DNA from: Clostridia bacterium
GTDB lineage: Bacteria > Bacillota > Clostridia > TANB77 > CAG-508
NCBI GenBank assembly: GCA_900754085.1
Contig: CAAEBO010000048.1
Location: 1-23,980 of the forward strand
Reading direction: 5' to 3'
Length of the DNA: 23,980 bases
The position numbers and the translations under genes were made by a program. Position 1 is the stretch's first letter, and every line of letters starts with the position of its first letter. The notes under the pieces are model-generated. The model did not search any database. It was not told the origin of the DNA and worked only from the letters and a program-made list of their open reading frames with translations. Of this stretch, positions 6,108 to 14,748 are shown in pieces.

Positions 6108-8216
6108 ATGTTTAAATCGTATTCAACAGAATTAGCAGGAAGAACGCTTACATTAGAAACAGGAAAACTTGCAGGTTTAGCAAATGGTAGTGTTTTAGTA
6201 AAATACGGAGATACAGTAGTATTAGTAGATGTTACAGCATCTAAAGAACCAAGAGATGGGATAGACTTTTTCCCATTATCAGTAGATTACGAAGAAAAAT
6301 TATATGCAGTAGGAAAAATACCAGGAAGTTATACCAAAAGAGAAGGAAAACCAAGTGACAAAGCTATACTTACATCAAGAGCAATAGATAGACCATTAAG
6401 GCCATTATTTCCAAAAGATTTTAGAAATGATGTATGTGTTGTAGCAACAGTATTATCTGTAGAACAAGACAATCAACCAGAAATTTGTGCCATGATTGGA
6501 GCTTCAGCAGCATTATCTATATCAGATATTCCATTTGGTGGGCCAACAGCAGCTGTTGCAGTTGGATATGTTAATGACGAAATTGTAATAAATCCAACAG
6601 AAGAGCAAAGAAAAAATAGCAGATTAACACTTACAGTTGCAGGAACAAAAGATAAAATAGCAATGATAGAAGCTGGAGCAGACGAAATACCAGACGATAT
6701 TATGTTAGAAGCAATAAAAAAAGCTCATAAAGAAATAAAGAAATTATGTACTTTTATAGGCAAGATGAAAAAAGAAATAGGAAAGCCTAAATTTGAATAT
6801 AAATCATTTGCTGTAAATGAAGAGATTTATGCCGAAGTAGAAAAAGAATACAAAACTAAAATGTATGAAGCAGTACAAGCTGTAGATAAAGAAGTAAGAG
6901 ATGAAAACATAGATAAGTTAACAGAAGAGATTGTAGAATATTTTACAGATAAAGTTGGAGAAGAAAAAGCAGAAGAAATAATGCCAGATATTGCAACAAG
7001 TATACATGACTTAGAAAAGAAATGTGTAAGAGAAATGATATATACTGAACATAAAAGACCAGATGGTAGAAAAATAGACGAAATAAGACCATTATCATGT
7101 GAAGCAGGTTTACTTCCAAGAGTACATGGAAGTGGATTATTCACAAGAGGTCAAACACAAGTACTATCAATTGCAACATTAGGAATGGTATCTGAAGAAC
7201 AAGCATTAGATGGTATAGACACAGAAGAAAGTAAAAGATATATGCACCAATACAACTTCCCAAGCTACAGTGTTGGAGAAGCAAGACCATCAAGAGGACC
7301 TGGAAGAAGAGAAATTGGACATGGAGCCTTAGCAGAGAAAGCATTAGTTCCAGTAATACCAAGTGAAGAAGAATTTCCATATGCAATAAGAGTAGTTTCA
7401 GAAGTTTTATCTTCAAATGGATCAACATCACAAGCAAGTATTTGTGCAAGTACATTAGCATTAATGGATGCAGGTGTTCCAATAAAAAGACCAGTTGCAG
7501 GAATTTCTACAGGACTTGTAACAGACCCAAATGGTTCAGATAATTATGTAATGCTAACAGATATTCAAGGAATAGAAGACTTTTTCGGAGATATGGACTT
7601 TAAAGTAGGTGGAACAGAAAAGGGAATAACAGCTATACAAGTGGATATAAAAATAGATGGATTATCATACAAAATAATAAAAGAAGCCTTCGAAAGAACA
7701 AGAAAAGCGCGTGAATATATATTAAATGAAATAATGTTAAAACAACTATCTAAACCAAGAGAACATATATCAGAATATGCACCAAAAATTATGAATTTAA
7801 AAATAAAAGTAGAAAAAATTAAAGATGTAATTGGAACAGGTGGAAAAACAATAAACAAAATCATAGAAGAAACAGGTGTAAAAATAGACATTAAAGAGGA
7901 CGGACAAGTATTTATTTATTCTTCAGATGAAAAACAAGCAATTAGGGCTAAAGAAATAATAGAAGAGATAGTAAGAGAAATAGAAGTTGGACAAGTGTAT
8001 GAAGGAAATGTTACTAAAATTATGAATTTTGGAGCATTTGTAGATTTAGGAATGGGTAAAGAAGGACTAGTTCATATTTCAAAAATATCAAAAGAAAGAA
8101 TAAAAAATGTAGAAGATATTTTACACGAAGGTGATAGAGTTAAAGCAAAAGTAATAGAAATAGATGACCAAGGTAGAATAAACTTGTCTATGAAAGATGT
8201 AGAAGAAAATAATTAA
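6108..8216 (+). CDS. pnp: Polyribonucleotide nucleotidyltransferase (PNPase)
   Basis: PNPase degrades RNA from the 3' end using phosphate, releasing nucleoside diphosphates, and can add tails in reverse; it acts as a ring-shaped trimer. All domains are present in order: RNase PH 1 (about residues 10-140), a helical linker, RNase PH 2 (about 310-540) with FTRGQTQVLS, SVGEARPSRGPGRREIGHG and the catalytic-site stretch GDMDFKVGGTEKG, a KH domain whose GTGGK loop is at 576-580 (most relatives have GPGGK), and an S1 domain from about 626 with GAFVDLGMGKEGLVH. I prefer the ATG at 6108 over the ATG at 6102, which is only one base from the AGAGGAGA ribosome binding site; the 702-residue protein then starts MFKSYS as usual in the family. 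It follows rpsO. Confidence 0.97.
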   Translation: MFKSYSTELAGRTLTLETGKLAGLANGSVLVKYGDTVVLVDVTASKEPRDGIDFFPLSVDYEEKLYAVGKIPGSYTKREGKPSDKAILTSRAIDRPLRPLFPKDFRNDVCVVATVLSVEQDNQPEICAMIGASAALSISDIPFGGPTAAVAVGYVNDEIVINPTEEQRKNSRLTLTVAGTKDKIAMIEAGADEIPDDIMLEAIKKAHKEIKKLCTFIGKMKKEIGKPKFEYKSFAVNEEIYAEVEKEYKTKMYEAVQAVDKEVRDENIDKLTEEIVEYFTDKVGEEKAEEIMPDIATSIHDLEKKCVREMIYTEHKRPDGRKIDEIRPLSCEAGLLPRVHGSGLFTRGQTQVLSIATLGMVSEEQALDGIDTEESKRYMHQYNFPSYSVGEARPSRGPGRREIGHGALAEKALVPVIPSEEEFPYAIRVVSEVLSSNGSTSQASICASTLALMDAGVPIKRPVAGISTGLVTDPNGSDNYVMLTDIQGIEDFFGDMDFKVGGTEKGITAIQVDIKIDGLSYKIIKEAFERTRKAREYILNEIMLKQLSKPREHISEYAPKIMNLKIKVEKIKDVIGTGGKTINKIIEETGVKIDIKEDGQVFIYSSDEKQAIRAKEIIEEIVREIEVGQVYEGNVTKIMNFGAFVDLGMGKEGLVHISKISKERIKNVEDILHEGDRVKAKVIEIDDQGRINLSMKDVEENN

Positions 8217-8256
8217 AACAAATAAATATTAAGAATTTATTAAATTTTGTCAAAAG

Positions 8257-8285
8257 TTGCAAAAATAGTATAAAGATAGTATAAT
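8257..8285 (+). promoter_or_regulatory. SigA-type promoter of the glycosyltransferase gene
   Basis: TTGCAA (8257-8262) and a perfect TATAAT (8280-8285) are 17 bp apart. An overlapping alternative, TTGTCA (8247-8252) with TATAAA (8269-8274), is also present. Confidence 0.65.
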
Positions 8286-8335
8286 TGTAATTGTAGTGAA
8301 TATTATAGAATAAATAATAAAAAGAGAGGGAAGAA

Positions 8336-9589
8336 ATGGAATATTTATATATAGTTCAACAAGCATTAGTTTGGATACTTACTATATTTTGGTTATACCA
8401 ATTAATGATTAGTATATGTTCGCTTGTAAAATTAAAAGAAAAACCCTTATTAATAGACAAAAAACATAAGTTTATGGCTATTATTCCAGCACATAATGAA
8501 GAAGCAGTTGTAGGAAATCTAGTGGAAAGTTTAAAAAATCAAGATTATCCAAAAGATTTATATGATATATATGTAATAGCTGATAATTGTACCGATAATA
8601 CAGCACAAGTTGCTAGAGAAAAAGGTGCAATAGTGTATGAAAGATTTGATAGCGAGAAAAAAACAAAAGGATATGCTTTACAATGGTTTTTGCAGCAAAA
8701 AATACAAGAAAATGCTCCATATGATGCATTCTTCGTATTTGATGCAGACAATATTGTAGATAAAGGCTTTATAAAAGCGATGAACAAAAAACTATGCCAA
8801 GGAGAAGATGTAGTTCAAGGATATAGAGATATAAAAAATCCAACAGATAGTTGGGTAACAGCTGGTTACGCAATATTTTATTGGACAATGCACCGTTTCT
8901 ACCATTTAGCAAGATACAATTTAGGACTATCACCATTATTAAATGGAACAGGTTTCATGGTAAAATTTGATGTAATAAAACCCAATGGATGGGATACACA
9001 AACCCTAACAGAAGATATAGAATTTTCACTTAAAAGAATCATAAAAGGAAGAAAATTAGGTTGGGCAACAGATGCTATAGTATATGATGAACAACCAGTA
9101 GGATTCAGACAATCATGGTCACAAAGAACAAGATGGAGTGTAGGCCATATACAATGTATTCAAAAATATACTAAAGAACTTGCAAAAGGTGTAAAAGAAC
9201 ATAAAACTCTAATGAATTTTGATGGTTTATTATATATATTGGGAAGTATACCAATGTTTATAATAGCAATAGTGTTATTATTATTAAATGCCATAATGTA
9301 TTTAAATAATGGTATGACAACATCAGATTTATTATTAAATTATGCAAGATACATTATACCAACATTCTTTTTACCAATATTAACAGGTTTATTAATACTA
9401 AAATTAGATAAAAGACCTATTAAACCTATGATAAAAGGATTATTATGCTATCCATTATTCTTAGGATCATGGTTACTTATAAACTTTAAAGTATTATTTA
9501 AACGAGATACTAAGTGGGAAAAGATAGATCATGTTAGAGACATTAAAATTAATGAAGTACAAGAAAGTGCAGAACTTGAAAAAGTATAA
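8336..9589 (+). CDS. Membrane family 2 glycosyltransferase, processive type
   Basis: The protein is a GT-A fold glycosyltransferase resembling the catalytic subunits of cellulose, hyaluronan and poly-N-acetylglucosamine synthases. It has one N-terminal membrane segment (about residues 6-31), a cytosolic catalytic domain and three C-terminal membrane segments (about 299-323, 336-356, 366-386). Motifs are complete: substrate-binding IIPAHNEE (49-56), the DAD triad (136-138), the TED catalytic base motif (225-227) and QRTRW (263-267, the QxxRW signature of processive enzymes). It therefore probably builds or exports a polysaccharide or glycolipid from a nucleotide sugar. The sugar is not predictable. 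No partner export or modification genes stand next to it, so it acts alone or with genes elsewhere. It has its own promoter and a GAGAGGGA ribosome binding site. Confidence 0.88.
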   Translation: MEYLYIVQQALVWILTIFWLYQLMISICSLVKLKEKPLLIDKKHKFMAIIPAHNEEAVVGNLVESLKNQDYPKDLYDIYVIADNCTDNTAQVAREKGAIVYERFDSEKKTKGYALQWFLQQKIQENAPYDAFFVFDADNIVDKGFIKAMNKKLCQGEDVVQGYRDIKNPTDSWVTAGYAIFYWTMHRFYHLARYNLGLSPLLNGTGFMVKFDVIKPNGWDTQTLTEDIEFSLKRIIKGRKLGWATDAIVYDEQPVGFRQSWSQRTRWSVGHIQCIQKYTKELAKGVKEHKTLMNFDGLLYILGSIPMFIIAIVLLLLNAIMYLNNGMTTSDLLLNYARYIIPTFFLPILTGLLILKLDKRPIKPMIKGLLCYPLFLGSWLLINFKVLFKRDTKWEKIDHVRDIKINEVQESAELEKV

Positions 9590-9621
9590 AATATATATGC
9601 AACAAAAAGAAAAAGTAAATT

Positions 9622-9817
9622 AGTGTTTATTTTTAGAGAGAATTAGTCATAGGCTGAAAGCTAATTTAAATGTAGCTAATTGAAAAACTAACTTTTTAAG
9701 CACTTAGGCTAATAACCTATAGCGTTGATAACGATATAATCAATTAAGTAAAAAATTAGGATGGAACCGTGTAAGCACTCCTATAGACAAAATAAGTCTA
9801 TAGAGAGTGCTTTTTTT
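9622..9817 (+). promoter_or_regulatory. T-box riboswitch of thrS
   Basis: The leader senses uncharged tRNA-Thr and allows thrS transcription when threonyl-tRNA is scarce. The stem I base is AGTGTTT (9622-9628) with AAGCACT (9698-9704), and AGAGAG follows the 5' strand as in other T-boxes. An ACT threonine triplet at 9687-9689 lies where the specifier should be. The T-box core AGGATGGAACCGTG (9758-9771) is a close match to the consensus. It is followed by the intrinsic terminator AAGCACTCCTATAGAC (9773-9788) pairing with 9796-9812 (one bulged A) and a seven-T run (9811-9817). Its place before thrS supports the specificity; the specifier assignment is inferred, not folded by program. Confidence 0.92.
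9773..9817 (+). terminator. T-box attenuator terminator
   Basis: The two stem segments AAGCACTC/GAGTGCTT and CTATAGAC/GTCTATAG enclose an AAAATAA loop, with one bulged A at 9804, and end in TTTTTTT. Its 5' strand follows directly on the T-box core, as expected if the antiterminator competes with it. Confidence 0.9.
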
Positions 9818-9825
9818 ACTTATAC

Positions 9826-9856
9826 AGGGATTTTGGGGACGGTCCTTAAAATCCCT
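9826..9856 (+). repeat. 31-bp palindromic repeat, copy 1
   Basis: The outer arms AGGGATTTT (9826-9834) and AAAATCCCT (9848-9856) are perfect inverted repeats around the asymmetric core GGGGACGGTCCTT. The element lies in the thrS leader, after the T-box terminator and before the ribosome binding site. Copy 2 (11936-11966) is its exact reverse complement. Confidence 0.85.
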
Positions 9857-9904
9857 ATTAAGGAATAAATGTTTCGTTCTAAAAATATTATGGGAGGAAT
9901 AGTT

Positions 9905-11848
9905 ATGATTAAATTAAAGTTAAAAGATGGATCTATTATGGAAGTAGAGAAAGGAACAAAAATATTAGATGTAGCAAAAGAAATAAGTGAAGGATTAGCA
10001 AGAGTTGCTACTTGTGGAGAAATTAATGGTGAAGTAAAAGACCTAAGATATGAGATAAATGAAGATAGTGACTTAGTAATTCATACATTTCAAGATGAAG
10101 ACTTAGAAGGAAAAAAAGCATATTGGCATACAAGTGCACATATTATGGCCCAAGCTATTAAAAGATTATATAAAGACGTACAGTTAACAATAGGACCAGC
10201 AATAGAAAATGGATTTTATTATGACTTTGATACAGATAAAACTTTTTCAGAAGATGATTTTGCAAAGATAGAAGAAGAAATTAAAAAAATAATAAAAGAG
10301 GATTTGCCAATAGAAAGATATACACTTCCAAGAGAAGAAGCAATTAAATTTATGAAAGAAAATAATGAACCTTATAAAGTAGAATTAATAGAAGAATTAC
10401 CAGAAGGCGAAGAAATTTCTTTCTATAAACAAGGTGAATTTATAGACTTATGTGCAGGACCACACCTAATGAGTACAGGAAAAGTAAAAGTAGTAAAATT
10501 ATTATCTGCATCTGGTGCATACTGGAGAGGAAGCGAAAAAAATAAAATGCTACAAAGAATTTACGGAATAGCTTTTCCAAAAAAATCACAATTAGAAGAA
10601 TATATGCAATTATTAGAAGAAGCAAAAGAAAGAGATCATAGAAAAATTGGTAAGGAATTAGATTTATTTATGACACATGAACTTGTAGGTTCAGGACTTC
10701 CTATGTATTTACCAGATGGAGCTACAATAAGAAGAATTTTGGAAAGATATATTCAAGATAAAGAAATAGAACTAGGATATAAACATGTATATACACCATC
10801 ACTTGCAAATGTAGCACTATATAAAACAAGTGGACATTGGGATCATTATAAAGATGATATGTTTCCAGTAATGAAAATGGATAACGAAGAAATGGTATTA
10901 AGACCAATGAATTGTCCACATCATATGTTAATATATAGAAATAAATTACACTCATATAGAGATTTACCAATAAGAATAGGAGAACTTGCACATGACTTTA
11001 GATATGAAGCAAGTGGAAGTGTATGTGGATTAGAAAGAGTTAGGGAAATGTGCCAAAATGATGCACACTTATTTGTAAGACCAGACCAAATAAAAGAAGA
11101 AGTAGGAAAAGTTTTAAATTTAATATTTGAAGTATACCAAAAAGATTTTGGATTCCCAGCTTCTGCATTTAAATTTAGACTATCTTTAAGAGATAAAGAG
11201 AATAAAGAGAAGTATATTGATAATGATGAAATGTGGGAAACAGCAGAAAGCCAGTTAAGAGCTATATTGAAAGAACTAAATATTGACTTTTATGAGGCTA
11301 AAGGAGAAGCAGCTTTTTATGGACCTAAAATAGATATACAAATAAAAACAGCTTTAAATCATGATGTAACAATTCCAACATGTCAATTAGATTTTGCTTT
11401 ACCAGAAAGATTTAATTTAGAATATATAGGTGAAGATGGAAAAGCACATAGACCAGTAGTAATTCATAGAGCTATTTTAGGTACTTCAGATAGATTTATA
11501 TCTTTCTTATTAGAAGAAACAAAAGGAGCACTACCACTATGGATAGCTCCAACACAAGCAAAAATATTACCAATTTCAGATGCACAAGTAGAATATGCAA
11601 AAGAAATAGAATTAAAATATAAAAAAGAAGGAATAAGAATTGAAGTTGATGACAGAAACGAAAAAATAGGATATAAAATTCGTGAAGCTCAATTACAAAA
11701 AGTACCATATATGCTAGTTGTAGGAGATAAAGAAATCGAAAATAATGCAGTTGCAGTAAGGTCTAGAAAAGAAGGAGATATAGGTCAAGTTAATGTAAAT
11801 GAATTCTTAACTAGAATGAAAAAAGAAATTGAAAATAAAGAAAGATAA
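9905..11848 (+). CDS. thrS: Threonyl-tRNA synthetase
   Basis: The enzyme attaches threonine to tRNA-Thr. Domains in order: N-terminal TGS (about residues 1-62), the editing domain with its HxxxH site (H75, H79, in HTSAHIMAQA), the class II catalytic core, and the C-terminal anticodon-binding domain. The catalytic zinc ligands expected from E. coli ThrRS are present at C337 (in MNCPHH), H388 and H521. Motif 2 is FRYEASGSVCGLERVREM and motif 3 ILGTSDRF. The reading frame also has an ATG at 9869, but the GGGAGGAAT ribosome binding site lies downstream of it and 5-6 bases before the ATG at 9905, so the protein is 647 residues. It is controlled by the T-box leader just upstream and ends at its own terminator. 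The gene lies between two reverse-complement copies of a 31-bp repeat. Confidence 0.98.
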   Translation: MIKLKLKDGSIMEVEKGTKILDVAKEISEGLARVATCGEINGEVKDLRYEINEDSDLVIHTFQDEDLEGKKAYWHTSAHIMAQAIKRLYKDVQLTIGPAIENGFYYDFDTDKTFSEDDFAKIEEEIKKIIKEDLPIERYTLPREEAIKFMKENNEPYKVELIEELPEGEEISFYKQGEFIDLCAGPHLMSTGKVKVVKLLSASGAYWRGSEKNKMLQRIYGIAFPKKSQLEEYMQLLEEAKERDHRKIGKELDLFMTHELVGSGLPMYLPDGATIRRILERYIQDKEIELGYKHVYTPSLANVALYKTSGHWDHYKDDMFPVMKMDNEEMVLRPMNCPHHMLIYRNKLHSYRDLPIRIGELAHDFRYEASGSVCGLERVREMCQNDAHLFVRPDQIKEEVGKVLNLIFEVYQKDFGFPASAFKFRLSLRDKENKEKYIDNDEMWETAESQLRAILKELNIDFYEAKGEAAFYGPKIDIQIKTALNHDVTIPTCQLDFALPERFNLEYIGEDGKAHRPVVIHRAILGTSDRFISFLLEETKGALPLWIAPTQAKILPISDAQVEYAKEIELKYKKEGIRIEVDDRNEKIGYKIREAQLQKVPYMLVVGDKEIENNAVAVRSRKEGDIGQVNVNEFLTRMKKEIENKER

Positions 11849-11857
11849 TATAAAAAG

Positions 11858-11891
11858 CATCTTTAAATTTTATAATTTAAAGATGTTTTTT
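11858..11891 (+). terminator. Rho-independent terminator of thrS
   Basis: CATCTTTAAATT (11858-11869) pairs perfectly with AATTTAAAGATG (11874-11885) around a TTAT loop, followed by six T's. Confidence 0.88.
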
Positions 11892-11935
11892 GCGATTATA
11901 ATAGTACATATTTTAAGCCATTTTAAATATTAAAT

Positions 11936-11966
11936 AGGGATTTTAAGGACCGTCCCCAAAATCCCT
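11936..11966 (-). repeat. 31-bp palindromic repeat, copy 2 (inverted)
   Basis: This is identical over all 31 bases to the reverse complement of copy 1 at 9826-9856: arms AGGGATTTT and AAAATCCCT around core AAGGACCGTCCCC. It lies after the thrS terminator and before the rny promoter. In plus-strand reading both copies are followed by ATTA. Confidence 0.85.
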
Positions 11967-12013
11967 ATTAACAGGAAAAATATGTATAATACAAACATTT
12001 TACATAAATGACC

Positions 12014-12042
12014 TTGACAGTATTGCATATAAAAGATAAAAT
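12014..12042 (+). promoter_or_regulatory. SigA-type promoter of rny
   Basis: A perfect TTGACA (12014-12019) and TAAAAT (12037-12042) are 17 bp apart, giving a leader of about 80 nt. Confidence 0.75.
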
Positions 12043-12127
12043 TATATTGTGAGTAAAAATATATTTCTAAAATTTATATATATTTACACTGTACATTGAA
12101 AATTTAATAGAAAGAGGTAGAGGGGTT

Positions 12128-13669
12128 ATGAATATCGGAATCATTATCGCTTCTATTGTAATCTCTGCTGTTATATTCTTTTTTGTAGGAATTGTTTATA
12201 GAAAGAAAATAGCAGAATCTAAAATTCAAAGTGCTGAAGAAGAAGCAAAAAAAATAATAGAACTTGCTAATAAAGATGCGGAAAATAAAAAGAAAGAAGA
12301 AATATTTAAAGCAAAAGAAGAAATAATGAATGCAAGGAATGAATTAGATAAAGAGATTAAAGAAAGAAGAGGCGAAATTCAAAGTCAAGAAAAAAGATTA
12401 TTCCAAAGAGAAGAAAACATAGATAAAAAGTCAGACAATTTGGAAAAGAAAGAAAAAGATTTAGAATTAAGAAGACAAGATTTAGAAAATGAAAAGCTAA
12501 ATCTAGAGAAACTTATTTCTATGCAAAGAGAAGAACTAGAAAGAATATCTAATTTAACTTCTGAAGAAGCTAAAAAACAATTATTAAAAGAAATTGATGA
12601 ACAGATAACTAATGAAAAAGCCATATTAATAAAAGAGAAAGAGCAACAATTTAAAGAACAGGCAGATAAGATGGCAAAAGAAATTATAGGATATTCTATC
12701 CAAAAATGTGCTGCAGACCATTCACAAGAGACTACAGTTTCAATAGTTTCACTTCCAAATGATGATATGAAAGGTAGAATTATAGGAAGAGAAGGTAGAA
12801 ATATAAAGGCTATAGAAACATTAACTGGTGTAGATTTAATAATAGATGATACTCCAGAAGCTGTAGTGCTTTCAGGGTTTGACCCATTAAGAAGAGAAGT
12901 TGCAAGAATTGCTCTAGAGAAATTAATTGACGATGGAAGAATACATCCTGCTAAGATAGAAGAAATGGTAGAAAAAGCTAAAGAAGAATTAGCAGAAACA
13001 ATTAAAGAAGAAGGAGAAAGAGCAACTTTAGAAACAGGAGTAATGGGGTTACATCCAGACTTGATTAAATTAATAGGGAAACTAAAATATAGAACAAGTT
13101 ATGGTCAAAATGTTTTAAATCACTCTATAGAAGTTTCAAATTTAGCACGAATTATGGCTGAAGAATTAGGCTTAGATCCAAGACTTGCAAGAAGAGCTGG
13201 TTTATTGCATGACATTGGAAAAGCTTTAGACCATGATATGGAAGGAACTCATGTTGAAATAGGTGTAGAAGTATTAAAGAAATACAAAGAAAATGCCGCA
13301 GTAATAAATGCTGTTGAAGCACACCATGGAGATGTGGAACCTCAAACAATAGAAGCTGTTTTAGTACAAGCAGCAGATGCAATATCAGCATCAAGACCTG
13401 GTGCAAGACGTGAAACTTTAGAAGCATATATAAAAAGACTACAAGAATTAGAATCTATTGCAGATTCATTTGAAGGTGTAGATAAATCTTATGCAATCCA
13501 AGCTGGTAGGGAAATAAGAATTATTGTTAAACCAGATAAAATTTCAGATAGTCAAATGGTAATATTAGGTAGAAATATATCTGAAAAGATAGAAAAAGAA
13601 ATGGATTATCCAGGACAAATAAAAGTAAACCTAATAAGAGAAACTAGATTAATAGATTATGCAAAATAA
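12128..13669 (+). CDS. rny: Ribonuclease Y
   Basis: RNase Y is the membrane-anchored endonuclease that starts bulk mRNA decay in many Firmicutes. The 513-residue protein has the full family plan: one N-terminal membrane segment (about residues 3-23), a long Glu/Lys-rich coiled coil (about 28-195), a KH RNA-binding domain containing GRIIGREGRNIKAIE (from about 216) and an HD domain with the metal pair H361-D362 in LLHDIGKALDHD. Length and order match Bacillus RNase Y (formerly YmdA). The start has an AGAGGTAGAGGGG ribosome binding site close upstream. It is followed by ymdB and spoVS, as in Bacillus, though here each has its own candidate promoter and rny ends in a strong terminator. Confidence 0.97.
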   Translation: MNIGIIIASIVISAVIFFFVGIVYRKKIAESKIQSAEEEAKKIIELANKDAENKKKEEIFKAKEEIMNARNELDKEIKERRGEIQSQEKRLFQREENIDKKSDNLEKKEKDLELRRQDLENEKLNLEKLISMQREELERISNLTSEEAKKQLLKEIDEQITNEKAILIKEKEQQFKEQADKMAKEIIGYSIQKCAADHSQETTVSIVSLPNDDMKGRIIGREGRNIKAIETLTGVDLIIDDTPEAVVLSGFDPLRREVARIALEKLIDDGRIHPAKIEEMVEKAKEELAETIKEEGERATLETGVMGLHPDLIKLIGKLKYRTSYGQNVLNHSIEVSNLARIMAEELGLDPRLARRAGLLHDIGKALDHDMEGTHVEIGVEVLKKYKENAAVINAVEAHHGDVEPQTIEAVLVQAADAISASRPGARRETLEAYIKRLQELESIADSFEGVDKSYAIQAGREIRIIVKPDKISDSQMVILGRNISEKIEKEMDYPGQIKVNLIRETRLIDYAK

Positions 13670-13697
13670 AAAAAGTAGCAGAAATGCTACTTTTTTT
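13668..13697 (+). terminator. Rho-independent terminator of rny
   Basis: A 13-bp perfect stem (13668-13680 with 13685-13697) with a GAAA tetraloop carries seven T's in its right arm. The stem begins inside the rny stop codon. Confidence 0.9.
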
Positions 13698-13760
13698 ATT
13701 TTGTGAAAAAATATATAATGTAAAAAAAATTATTTATTTTAAAGTGAATTCTTAAACATT

Positions 13761-13789
13761 TTGACTATTGCAAAATATTTTTATATAAT
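13761..13789 (+). promoter_or_regulatory. SigA-type promoter of ymdB
   Basis: TTGACT (13761-13766) and a perfect TATAAT (13784-13789) are separated by 17 bp. Confidence 0.75.
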
Positions 13790-13841
13790 GTAATAGAATT
13801 CAAATAGAGATTGTATTTAATAAAAAGAAAGAAGGTAGATT

Positions 13842-14615
13842 ATGAATATTTTAGCTATAGGAGATATTGTTGGAGAAATAGGTGTAAAAAAAATAGTTAA
13901 GGATTTACCAAAAATAAAACAGGAAAATAATATAGATTTTACAATAATAAATGCTGAAAATTCAGCTGGTGGAATGGGGATAACAAAGAAGATTTTTGAT
14001 TCTTTATTAAATGCAGGTGCAGATGTATTAACAATGGGAAACCACACATGGGGAAAGAAAGATATATTTGGTTTTATAGATGATAAAAGAATTGTTAGAC
14101 CTGCAAATTATACAAAAGGATTACCAGGAAATGACTACAGCATTTTTAATAAGAAAAATAAAAAAATTGCAGTTGTAAATTTAATAGGTAGGACGACAAT
14201 GGGAGTTTTATCTGAAAATCCATTTATTTGTGCAAATGATATATATAATAAACTAAAAAATCAAGTAGATATATTGGTATTAGACTTTCATGCAGAAGCT
14301 ACAGCAGAAAAAATTGCTATGGGACATTATATGGATGGAAAATATAATATAGTATATGGTACACATACACATGTACAAACTGCAGATGAACAAATACTAG
14401 AAAAAGGAACAGCATATATAACAGATATAGGTATGACAGGACCAAAAGATTCTGTAATAGGAATGGATATAGGTGTTTCATTTAAAAGATTTGTAACATC
14501 ACTTCCAGAAAGATACAAATTGGCAGATAGTCCTGCAATGATAAATGGTGTTATATTTAAAATAAATGATGAAACAAATCAAATAGAGAAGATTAATAGA
14601 ATAAATTATAAATAA
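13842..14615 (+). CDS. ymdB: YmdB-family metallophosphoesterase
   Basis: This calcineurin-like phosphodiesterase family hydrolyses 2',3'-cyclic nucleotides in vitro, and in Bacillus YmdB affects biofilm and motility decisions. The dinuclear metal-site motifs are all present: GDIVGE (about residues 7-12), NAENSAGG (about 39-46), MGNHTWGKK, DFHAEATAEK and GTHTHVQTADE. Length (257 residues) and start MNILAIGD match the family. The ATG follows an AGAAGG-type ribosome binding site. It lies between rny and spoVS; that shared neighbourhood fits a role tied to RNA decay or development, but direct partnership with RNase Y here is inference. Confidence 0.94.
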   Translation: MNILAIGDIVGEIGVKKIVKDLPKIKQENNIDFTIINAENSAGGMGITKKIFDSLLNAGADVLTMGNHTWGKKDIFGFIDDKRIVRPANYTKGLPGNDYSIFNKKNKKIAVVNLIGRTTMGVLSENPFICANDIYNKLKNQVDILVLDFHAEATAEKIAMGHYMDGKYNIVYGTHTHVQTADEQILEKGTAYITDIGMTGPKDSVIGMDIGVSFKRFVTSLPERYKLADSPAMINGVIFKINDETNQIEKINRINYK

Positions 14616-14671
14616 ATGTCGAAAGATGATATAATACGCGATGTAAACCTCCTAAAAAATGGTAAAATATC

Positions 14672-14700
14672 TTTACAATATTTTCCAAATATAATATAAA
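14672..14700 (+). promoter_or_regulatory. Candidate promoter of spoVS
   Basis: TTTACA (14672-14677) and TATAAA (14695-14700) are 17 bp apart. Another -10 with extended TGA, TATAAT at 14630-14635, lacks a good -35. I see no clear SigH-type promoter, which is the Bacillus pattern for spoVS. Confidence 0.5.
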
Positions 14701-14748
14701 TATATCAGTTACAAGATGAACTAAAAAATAAATTATAGGAGGCAAAAA

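Noticed and set aside
7141..7482. A 113-codon open frame on the minus strand inside pnp, and similar long minus-strand frames inside thrS, rny and recA
   Set aside because: They are antisense shadows of AT-rich coding sequence, with improbable Leu/Ile/Phe-rich translations and no ribosome binding site.
8221..8241. AATAAAT/ATTTATT hairpin after pnp as a terminator
   Set aside because: Only seven A-T pairs and no clear T-run; expected by chance in sequence this AT-rich.
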